Part shown: piece after piece, positions 55,690 through 64,000 of the stretch | Position numbering within the stretch: position 1 is the stretch's first letter | How the letters are laid out: every line of letters starts with the position of its first letter | NCBI GenBank assembly: GCA_037176885.1 | Contig: JAWWNJ010000218.1 | Coordinates: 205,684 to 269,683 of the forward strand | Source: Favolaschia claudopus | Taxonomy: Eukaryota > Basidiomycota > Agaricomycetes > Agaricales > Mycenaceae | Direction of reading: 5' to 3' | Length of the DNA: 64,000 nucleotides | The notes under the pieces: generated by a model | The model's database searches: none | The model's input: the letters and a program-made list of their open reading frames with translations, nothing else | What the model was told of the DNA's origin: nothing | Position numbers and translations under genes: made by a program

Positions 55690-56605
55690 TGGTGCACATC
55701 GCATAAACACCACCAAATAGGTCCCATCACTGATGCCATCATTGATGTCTCAAATCGCCCAAGAACAAAAAACCAAATTTTATATTGCATTTTCTGTACT
55801 GAAATCTCATGGAGGGCTTCTACTGGGCTTCTTCAAAATGCTAGGGGAAGGACATAAGTTGCAGCCAATAGCTTTCCAACGACTTTGGGAGCATGTAACT
55901 CGGCGTCCGGACTTATGGCTACCCAATAAGGATATGTGTCGTAAGCACACGTGATTGATTGATTGATTGTATCAGTGATGTCTCAAATCCATGCCGTGAA
56001 AAATATATTTATTGTGAGTTTTGAGCGGATGAGAAATCCCTCTAGAGGGTTTAGTCTACTATGGTGCCCTCCACTAAGTCACCACCAATTGCTGACAACA
56101 GCTACTACGCGGGCAGGAAAATCCGGATTTCTTATCCCTCTTGCCAAAATGCTCTATTCCATTGTTAGAAACTTTTGGCAAGAGGGACTTTTATTGGCGG
56201 CAAAATTGAGGGAGATATAAAAGTTCCACCCCCCAAAAATTGGGACTGCACAGTGCAGCCTACAAGTGTTCGCATCCCCCTCCATTTACGCTCACTCACA
56301 CGTTCCCAATACCGCTATGTGTGCACATATGATATGCCGCTGCTGGTTGACGTGAAAGCATGAATTTCATTGGCGAAGCTCGAGTAAAATCCAAGCAAAA
56401 GCACCGATCTCTGGCACTAAAAGAGGTAGGCAGAAAAAAATCTCAGCCTGCGGCAGATTTGGGACTAGTCAAGCAGTGGTGGTGACTTAGTGGAGGGCAC
56501 CATATCTAATCGGAGTGTTTTGGCCAGAGGATCACGCGTGGGAAGGCTCTGATGTGGTGCAATAAATTTCGTTCCTGTTTGGTGGTGTTTATGCGATGTG
56601 CACCA
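55690..56605. mobile_element. Element with TGGTGC(A/G)CATCGC ends, copy 2, carrying a nested MITE
   Basis: TGGTGCACATCGCATAAACA left, inverted right; TA at 55688-55689 and 56606-56607. Carries the 56062-56502 insertion, absent from the homologous position of copy 1 (34863-36007). Confidence 0.82.
56062..56502. mobile_element. MITE nested in copy 2, TGGTGCCCTCCACTAAGTC ends
   Basis: TGGTGCCCTCCACTAAGTCA plus CCACCA inverted at both ends; TA at 56060-56061 and 56503-56504. Copy 1 shows the empty site with a single TA in the same context (CTAATCG..AGTGTTTTGGCC). Confidence 0.9.
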
Positions 56606-56607
56606 TA

Positions 56608-57430
56608 GGGTCCGAGCGTACTATCAGGGGCCTTACTGTAGCAGTCTCCTACCCGCCGCAACCCCCCGAGTGTGTCAACACACGTTGGGGAAGTCAAGTG
56701 AAAGTCACTGGGGCTGTAACCATTGACATGTAACCTATAGGCTCCATTCGGTTGCCGCTTGGGAGCACTTGGCCCTTAAGTAGATTGGCGTGGAATTTTT
56801 CCCAAACGCTAAGTACAGTGATCTGATGCCGCCCCTCAAAATAGAAGCCTGGAGCCGACGAGTGGTCGAATTTAGAGGTTAAAATCCCACGGGCTGACAT
56901 GCCTGACAGGGGTGCCGAATGGCAAGTATGACATTGACTGGCGATTGGCTGGGGAGCAACTGGGGAATATAATTGAGAGGTTAAGATCACACGGGCTGAC
57001 ATGCGACAGGTCCAATTGCGTGAGACCGAGTATTTATTGCTCCGTATGGTAATTGACCTGCCTAATAAGGAAATCCCGGCACCGCAGGGCCGAAAAATTT
57101 CCATATTTGGCCCCGATATCGCCCAAAATTTCGCATTTAGGCAACATTCTGAGAGCCGCGGTACGCGTTACGCTACCATGCAGATTGGCACTTACAGTAC
57201 CGTATACAGCGGCGGCTGATGCCACCCCCAAAAAAATGATGGGGCCCCAAAAGTCAACCCCTATAATATTTGCAAAACGGCTGTAGCTTTGGTTTGGCTG
57301 TGCCCGTTTTGGGGAACGTGGGAGCGGGGAAGCGTTGTCGCCCAATCACAGAATCTTACAGACCAGGGTTCCAATTCGGAGATCTTTGTCTCTTGCTATA
57401 AAGCAGTACTGGTTGCCGCGTATCGCCAAA
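56608..57430. other. Upstream of the DUF6534-like gene; a short direct repeat
   Basis: GAGGTTAAAATCCCACGGGC and GAGGTTAAGATCACACGGGC, each followed by TGACATGC, recur 100 bp apart (56875, 56977). No gene. Confidence 0.35.
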
Positions 57431-58766
57431 ATGTCTTCTCCTCATGTTATCTCCATCACAATTGGTCCTATGATTTTAGGACTCATGCTTCAGCAGCTCT
57501 TATTTGGTATATCTCTTGTTCAATCGTGGCGATACTACACTGTCTTTGGGTTCAAGCCTCGAGGATTCAAAATTTCCCATGTTGAGGAGATCTTTTCGTT
57601 TTGTGGCTGCCGGTGACGTTGCCAATCTTTAGGGCTGCTGTGGGGTCACTTGTGCTACTCAATGTTCTTGCGGAAGTTATGGACATGTAGTGTGATTCCC
57701 TCACGCAGAGATTGAGATACTCAAATGCAATGATAAAGCCATGTCATGTATCGCACCCTTGTTCTCCACTATGGGGACTTCCGATACTTCGATCTGCAAA
57801 CATGGACAATGTGGGGCGAGCCTGCATTGACGGTAGGGACAAACAGGCTTTCCTTTTCACCTTCCGTGCAATTGCTCAAGTCTGGCAGGCCATGATAGGC
57901 GCAATTTCTCAAGTGTTTTTTGCTCGACGTTGTATCGAGCTCACGAAGCAGTCGCCGCATATAATGGGACTGCTCATCCTACGTTTGTGCGCTCGTTCTG
58001 CCTCTCGGCCCCATTAACCTGGATTATAGTCATCTTGGCTTCGCTCGCGTCGGGCCTGGCGTGAGTACTTTACCTCTGCATGAACGACTAATGTGTTCTT
58101 CCTTCACCTCAGAGTTTCCATTTGTTTCTTCGAAGTGCAGCTTTTCAGCAAACTAGCCAGGATACCCATTCCAATCTCATGTTGGCTGATTTCGGTAGGC
58201 ATATTCAGCTGTCACCTGCAGCGCTATCATATTCTCAAACGCCCGGGTAACTGTACCAGACAGCCGTTTCCGATTTGACGATATCTGCACTTCTTTGCTT
58301 CAATCTGGCAAGATCTAGCACGGGGTCGAAATCTACAGCAAGCGTCATCAAAAGCCTTGTGTACTTGTCAATGGAAACCAGCGCTGTGACCTCGTGCGTT
58401 GCACTTTTGAATCTTCTCCTGGTAAATCAGTGTCAGTGGACTGGCTAGCACATTTTATGACTATTACACAGTACTTTGCTATCCCAAGCTCGGCCTACCA
58501 GTGAGAACTTTTGGACCCCAGACCAATGCGTTACTAACCATTCTCAGCCTCCTTCCCCAGTTCTCTCCATCTCCCGCATATACACAATCAGTGTGCTTGT
58601 CACTCTCCTTCGCAGGGAAACATTGCGTGAAAAACTGAACTCCGAGGAGGGTTTCACGCTCCCTGTCTTCAATGTGGAGACAGTAGCTACTACGGTGACC
58701 AAGATAGCTGAACTTCCCTTGCCAAGATCTAATGACTTGTTAGATGATGAGTCGTGCTCTAAATAG
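57431..58766 (+). CDS. DUF6534-like multi-pass membrane protein
   Basis: ATG 57431. Segments in order: GPMILGLMLQQLLFGISLVQ with SWRYYTVFG (first membrane helix and the typical loop), LPIFRAAVGSLVLLNVLAEV, LHYGDFRYFDLQTWTMWGEP, WQAMIGAISQVFFARRCIEL, VSICFFEVQLFSKLARIPIP, STASVIKSLVYLSMETSAVT and the C-terminal ISRIYTISVLVTLLRRETLR, ending at TAG 58764-58766. This is the seven-helix pattern of the fungal DUF6534 family; function unknown, possibly receptor-like. The family is highly expanded in Agaricomycetes. Introns at about 57691-57738, 57833-57880 and 58063-58111 are clear; others are approximate. Between FKISHVEEI and LFVLWLPVTLP (about 57590) the frame moves one base without a visible intron. 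Confidence 0.7.
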
Positions 58767-59384
58767 TACTGAAGAGGACAAGTCTGTTTGATCTATTATT
58801 GCTATCTTGCATATCTTCGGTCCCTTCACATATACCTCCTGCATAAATACTACTCAGGACCTCCCTTTGTTTCCTTACGTACCTTGATCACTATAGTCGT
58901 GTTTCCCCTACGCTTACAGTGCCAACCGCCACCTTTTCGGCACACGTGCCGTGAGTGATCGGCTGAGAATTAGAGCTTAAAACCAATTTTTTTTGGAAGG
59001 AAACCGATGAAAAGAATGCGATTCACGTTAAGACCTCATTTTCTTACGTAATCGGTCATTTTTTTCGGCTGTTGAACCAAAATTTCCTACATTTTTTGCC
59101 CTTTTCTCCGCTCCTGGCGGTCTAAACCTTGATCTACTTACCGTGAAAGCACAAGAAATAGACATTCTGCCTCGGTCTGAGGCTCTATGCACCGGTAAAC
59201 AGTGTGTGTGGCTGTGCAATCGGTCATTTTTTTTGGGTCCGAAAACTGAAATTTGATGCTACAGCTTAGCCGTTTACAAGCCTGATAGCTGCAATCAAAC
59301 TGAGTCGTTTGCCGCAGTTTCCGAGGAAATCGGCCTTTTTTTGCGGCCCGAGAAAGGATTACAAATTTTTACTTTCCCACACCC
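58767..59384. other. Unassigned; repeated AATCGGTCATTTTTTT
   Basis: AATCGGTCATTTTTTT occurs at about 59050 and 59218, with a variant ATCGGCCTTTTTTT at 59329; all on the same strand, roughly 170 and 110 bp apart. Confidence 0.35.
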
Positions 59385-59560
59385 TTATATGGTAGTCGAG
59401 AGGTGATGAGTGGCACTGTAAAACTGCGCAAGACTCGGATCAGTGCTATGTAATCGGGCAAGGGAATGAATGGCATCCTTCCAGGTGGGATAGTTGTCAT
59501 CGGCAAGATGTTTCTGGGCGGGGAGGAGGACGATGTGGGGGATCGACATAGGGGTAATGA
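59385..59560 (-). pseudogene. Possible copia gag N-terminal fragment
   Basis: Minus strand reads HLADDNYPTWKDAIHSLARL, resembling the start of Ty1/copia gag proteins (L-x-x-x-N-Y-x-x-W). Only about 55 codons are open and no LTR is visible. Tentative. Confidence 0.3.
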
Positions 59561-59941
59561 GTGTGAGTCTGGTTTTCTGGTACCAGTATCGGGATAACAG
59601 CGGAGTTTTGAAATGGCGGTCCAGTGGTCCGGTTACATAATCTAAGCCTCCCCTAAACGATCGAGACGACAAATTGACTTTGCTCGCTGCTCCTACACCA
59701 ATCTCTAATAGCTTTACCCTCTTGTGCATATACAAGTAGGTTTGCAACACTCATCTCACTGAATTATCTCAAAAGAGACGGACGAGATTCTGGGACTCGG
59801 ATTTAACGGGATCACGGGTTCGCGGAGAGTTACGTCCGATGTCCGTGCGCGGCAGCATCTTCCTTTCTCTTCCGGCCTCGCACTCGTCTCAGACTCTCAG
59901 TAGTCTTTGTTGCTCTTGACCCAACTACTCGCAATTTCGAC

Positions 59942-60560
59942 ATGTCCTTACTTCCAAATGCTGGGGTGGTGGCCCTTCCTGACAGCTTTGACTTCGACGC
60001 GTGGCTCACTCCGGGACCTTCCAAGGACCCAACTGGACGCTCACTGCGTTTCCGAAACGCACATAATCGGAGTTCCTTTGCCACAACCACAACCATAGTC
60101 CAGAGTAACGTGACGCCGAGCATCTCCAGTGCTTCGTTTAGAGCGTCGGCCGTTCAGACCAGGTTCCACTCGCCGGCGCCAACGTCTTCCCATTCCGCAA
60201 CGGGAAGCGTGTCCCAACCAGATTCTTCGGTATCAACAAGTATAGCAGCAAGCGCATCCCGAGCGATGTTCTCCAGCCTTCCGTCAAGTGGGCTAAGTCA
60301 AACGAGCTCGGCCCCGACTTCATCCTGTAAGTCCGAAAAGCACGTTCGTTCCATACGATATCATGTAGAGTATACTACTGAAACCATATCTAGTGCACAA
60401 CACCGGATCACCAGCCCAGCATTCGCAGACGTCCGTGTCCTTCGCAAGCGGCCGTGACGCGCCGTCGTCAAGTACTGAGCTGTCGTCCGATGTGACTAGC
60501 ACATCAGCAGCACCAGTGCCGACCGGGACCCCGTGCAGCTGTGCAGGCAATGGAAGCTGA
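59942..60560 (+). CDS. Ser/Thr-rich two-exon hypothetical protein
   Basis: Exons 59942-60326 and 60394-60560, intron 67 nt with GTAAGT donor; 183 aa plus stop. Begins MSLLPNAGVVALPDSFDFDA, then long Ser/Thr/Ala/Pro runs and ends GTPCSCAGNGS. No signal peptide, no domain known to me; the composition resembles disordered regulatory proteins. AATAAA lies 3 bp after the stop (60563-60568), a plausible poly(A) signal. Exon phases and composition favour a real gene. Confidence 0.55.
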
Positions 60561-60568
60561 ACAATAAA

Positions 60569-61348
60569 GACAGAGTTGCAGCAACGTGCCTTTCAATGGA
60601 AGTTCCGATCTTTTTGTACACTGACGGTGTATTGGGCTCAACCAAAGTTTAGCACTCTCAAGTTTGCTCGTTTTACTGCACATTTATATTCATTTATACA
60701 CGATTCTGGTTCCTCCACTTAACGGCTGCAACAGCCCCCAGCCCCCGCCTTTCTTGAAGGCCCGGAATACGAAGGCGAATCGGAGATCTTGGTTCAGCGG
60801 GTGAAGTCGTTTGATTCGGGCCCGATGTTGGGGTTTTCGCTGTTTCGCGGAGTCGTTGATGTTCTTGCAGATATACAATGAGTGAAATTATCGGTTAGCG
60901 AGCGAGACGGACGACGGTGGCGAGCAAAGAAAGATTGATCTGGATAACGATTAGATGAAACGTTTGATTTTCATTGGTCAAGTCCCTAGTCTATCCGTTC
61001 CATTTGAGGCAAGCACTTTATCGAGACATGGGCCATGAGATCAATCAGCATCAGAACAGCCGAGACTTGGGTCGTGTCGCTTGATTTGCCATTCTACCGC
61101 ATTCAACAAGATATTTGGATTCGGAAACCAACGGTCCAGATGCCGAGTAAGCTAATGAAATTCTTCCCTTTTTCCCTCTTTTTTTCTCTTTTTTCCTTCC
61201 TTTTCTTTTTCTTTTTCTCGCTCGTCTCCACCGACATGGGACATGGGCCTATATGTGTGTCGGAAAAATCTCAGATTGCTTGGAACGGCCTATATATGAT
61301 CAGTTACAAGACGTTACAAAGGCCTAAGCCTACAGTTGCCTTGCATTA
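60569..61348. other. Intergenic; pyrimidine tract at 61160-61230
   Basis: A T/C-rich tract, then TGTGTCGGAAAAATCTCAGA near 61257, which shares TGTCGGAAAAATC with the Plavaka terminal repeat. No gene. Confidence 0.35.
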
Positions 61349-61653
61349 CCATATATGGAAGGTACCCGGGATACCCCCGCAAACAGTATCGTCAGTCCAC
61401 AGTAGCCCAATGATGAGGTATAGCCCTCATTTTATGAAAGCTACTTCCCCAAGAACCGGGAGAAACCGGTGAAATTCCAATAACAAAGCTGTCTGGTGCA
61501 GGTTTGTTTGGAACTTGTACCAACTTTTCTGCCACTTTCCTTCTGATTTGATGGGCGCTGAGGGTGTAGGAGGCAAGTACCAAGTACTGTGGAGATACCC
61601 ACCCCTTAACCCTTTTATTTCCGGGTGTTTTTGCACCCACCTTCCATATATGG
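61349..61653. mobile_element. MITE, CCATATATGGAAGGT ends
   Basis: CCATATATGGAAGGT left, inverted right, TA at 61347-61348 and 61654-61655. The terminal ten bases are themselves a palindrome. 305 bp. Confidence 0.78.
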
Positions 61654-61655
61654 TA

Positions 61656-62640
61656 CAGTAATAAACCGGGAAGCGCAACGATTAGCGTTCCACGCTGATT
61701 ATTCGATGAACAACACACCAGAACTGCCAGTTTTTTGTGCTAGGATATTAGCCCCGCATCCATTCTGCAAAATTCTCAAAAATACTGGGTCGATATAGCC
61801 TGGTTTGAGCGAGTTCAGAGGCCAAAGTTTGGCTACACCCAAATGAGCCAAATAACGTAGAAGAGCAACAACAGTAAACAAACCCAAAATCTGTCCACGC
61901 AGGTCGCGACAACATAGAGTATGTATATTCTGGCCCTACAAATATCATACCACAAACTAAGCATGCTCAGGAACACCAGGAAGTGTCTATATTACAAGGC
62001 AAAATTCACAACTCAGCTGAAAACATCGAAAATCAGCAATAAATCAGCTTGTTCTAGTCCTTTAAAAAAGCTATTCAGTCCAAACTTGCTGCTGGTGGGA
62101 GGCTTAGCTTGTGAATGTATATTGAGCTCCAAAAATTCCCTGGAGACGTTCTAATATTTGGTGAAATCACAAAATTCCTTCCAAAATTGGGCAAACAAAT
62201 TGCGCTCCCACTGCCCAGGGAAGTAATTTTAGGCTCCAAAAACTATTCCATTGAATTCAGCGACCTCAAAAATGGTAGTAGGGCGGAAAGTCTTTCTCGC
62301 GAAAGCGTCTGCGGCGACGGAATATGCGCGTTGCTCTTCTACGTTACGTTGCGCTTCCTAGTTTATGACTGTAATGCAAGTATTTTGGCCGCAACTGTAA
62401 GTGTGGATTGTAACACACAGTTAGAACCTTATAGTGGTTTGTGACGCACCCGGTGGGTTCCAATCCACTACAAGGGATTAGGGTGCTTAAGACCTTACAA
62501 CCGCGCACCAGCCAGTCGAATCCCCTACCATCGGCCGCAGCCAGCACCAGGATATATTGGACATATGTTACTTAACCACTGATAGAATACGATGATAATG
62601 ACGAGCACATTTATTGATACTTATACATGGAAACAAAGAT
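61656..62640. other. No assignable gene
   Basis: Nothing convincing on either strand. Confidence 0.3.
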
Positions 62641-62641
62641 A

Positions 62642-62960
62642 ACTACCGTCGCTTTTTACTCCGGGTTCGCGCCCTCGACGCCGCCGATATGGAGCCGCGG
62701 GCACGAGACGCCTGGGATTGGGTCGACTGTGGTTGAGACGATTGCATTTGAGACTGTCAGGATGTGAATTATTTCGGGCCGCCCGGGACTCCGTCCATGA
62801 TACAGATCAGATATTTATCAAACAGCCTTGTACTTACATATAAACCGTTCGCTCTCCTTGCCCTCAGTCTTTCATCCCACTTACTGCGGGAGACTGACTT
62901 CCCAAACTTCCGCCGCATCAGTGACGTCCGAATCGGGGAATTTGATGGGGGCGGTGTTGC
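62642..62960 (-). CDS. Possible last two exons of a basic protein
   Basis: An exon ending KWDERLRARRANGLY before a GTAAGT donor near 62838 joins in phase to SQMQSSQPQSTQSQASRARG and ends RTRSKKRR-stop near 62645. The donor and a CCTGACAG acceptor are good. The 5' exons are not visible and part of the upstream exon is contained in an inverted repeat with 63620-63671, so this may be a chance frame. Confidence 0.3.
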
Positions 62961-62962
62961 TC

Positions 62963-64000
62963 GCCAACATTACGGCATAATCCAAACACACGCTCAACGT
63001 GAACCATAACTGTGTTTTCTCGATTTACCGGCTCAATGAGTTGGCTCGAGAGTGTCAAAAGTCCTGGTAGATTTCATGAGCAATCTACCCAGGAGAATTC
63101 CAGCATTGCTAAGCCGGAATATTTTTTTTTATTTAGCATGAACATTTGCTTGAGACCTTGAGGTGCTTGTTAGTGAAGGCTTGAACATAACCCTAGCTGC
63201 CTTTGAACCTCTTTAAACACAGCTGTGAACGAGAAAACACTAGCCTGGACGAACGTAACCACCTTGCCACCGTACCATGCGTCGGCAGAGTTATAGTACT
63301 TGACAAGCAGCAAAAAATAAAGCAAAGATGAAGGATCGAACTCACCTCTTCAATATGTCCCACCCTACTTTCCTTAATATTATGCTTGAACCTCTATACT
63401 AATCGGCACTGTACTTAACCTCTCTTCTACGCATCACATTACGCCTGCTGGCGATCAACGGCAACGCTGGGGCATTGATCTGTGTTCCTCGCGCGGTGCG
63501 ATACAAATCGTACCTTGCAATTTCTACCGCGCATCCTCGCCGCACGAAACATTGAGCATGGGGGGCGGGACTAAGCCTCCGAGAGATTCAGAGAGAGGAA
63601 ATACGCTCAAATAGGTCAAACACCGCCCCCATCAAATTACCCGATTCGGGTGTCACTGATGCGGCGGAATTCATCGAGTGGGGAGACTGAGGTTATTGTG
63701 CCTTCTGCACATTTTCAGATTCTAACAGGTTATGGGCAGCCGAGCGCTAGCTCTCTGAAGACCTACCTATTTGAAGACTCACTGCTCGCTCAATAGAGCT
63801 CGAAGCATCACAAGCACTGACTTGTATCAATCACCCGACCTGCTGCCGGAACCATCTCGCACTTGCCGAAAAATCGGTCATTCCAAGGTCATTCCGAGGC
63901 TTTTCTGGGTGCCGAAAACGCGTTTTCCCGGCCGAGGGATTTCCCCCTGGGGAAGGGAGAACAATGACCCACCGTGGGAATCTGGACCGTTTTTGCCATC
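62963..64000. other. No assignable gene; inverted repeat partner at 63620-63671
   Basis: AACACCGCCCCCATCAAATT then CCCGATTCGG and GTCACTGATGCGGCGGAA form the inverted partner of 62908-62957. The remainder is unassigned. Confidence 0.35.

Noticed and set aside
62430..62530. B-box-like GGGTTCCAATCCAC with tRNA-like context
   Set aside because: No matching A box or acceptor stem on either strand.
1..64000. TET/JBP dioxygenase or KDZ transposase accompanying the Plavaka element
   Set aside because: Considered because they are known from the same fungi, but no matching motif was found in any frame.
1..64000. CRISPR array, rRNA, polyketide or peptide synthetase cluster
   Set aside because: No regularly spaced identical repeats, no rRNA-like stretch, and the single P450 has no biosynthetic neighbours.

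Overview
The window looks like TE-rich genomic DNA of a filamentous basidiomycete, most likely an Agaricomycete. Genes are split by many 42-70 nt GT..AG introns. The mobile elements are those typical of that class: a Plavaka DNA transposon, a Crypton-like tyrosine recombinase, Tc1/mariner, Ty1/copia, a fungal LINE, and swarms of MITEs with TA target duplications. A cytochrome P450 and a DUF6534-type membrane protein are probably host genes. I see no rRNA, no convincing functional tRNA and no CRISPR. The species cannot be named from this sequence alone.

Layout. 1-1.5 kb: four-exon gene of unknown function with a one-base frameshift in a C run. 1.5-2.8 kb: Tc1/mariner transposase pseudogene (-). 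2.9-7.9 kb: degraded Ty1/copia (-) carrying two nested MITEs in its RNase H, and itself inserted in a small gene (7.9-9.0 kb, -) that holds a third MITE. 9.6-16 kb: MITEs, a Plavaka remnant, a small orphan gene (11.7 kb) and a zinc-finger-like gene broken by a 10-bp duplication. 17.1-18.8 kb: intact-looking seven-exon tyrosine recombinase (+), convergent with a SAP-domain gene (18.9-20.8 kb, -). 21.16-27.01 kb: complete Plavaka transposon with terminal inverted repeats, an open 940-aa transposase and a divergent 470-aa companion gene. 27-39 kb: mostly MITEs and repeats, including a 686-bp near-perfect palindrome nested in another element, and a 217-bp GC-rich tandem duplication. 39.9-40.7 kb: gene with two GC-AG introns. 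40.8-44.8 kb: LINE with frameshifts and a missing 3' half of its reverse transcriptase. 46.6-47.6 kb: membrane protein cut short by a MITE. 50.7-51.7 kb: helix-turn-helix gene running into a perfect 267-bp inverted duplication. 53.2-55.3 kb: P450 (-). 55.7-56.6 kb: element within element. 57.4-58.8 kb: DUF6534-like gene. 59.9-60.6 kb: Ser-rich two-exon gene. 61-64 kb: mostly unassigned.

How it fits together. About fifteen short elements have resolvable terminal inverted repeats and target duplications, nearly all TA, so one or more Tc1/mariner-type activities have probably been mobilising many unrelated sequences. Nesting gives a relative chronology in several places. The two systems that look capable of acting are the Plavaka element and the YR gene; the SAP gene beside the YR gene needs one frame correction. 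Most other large elements are visibly disabled.
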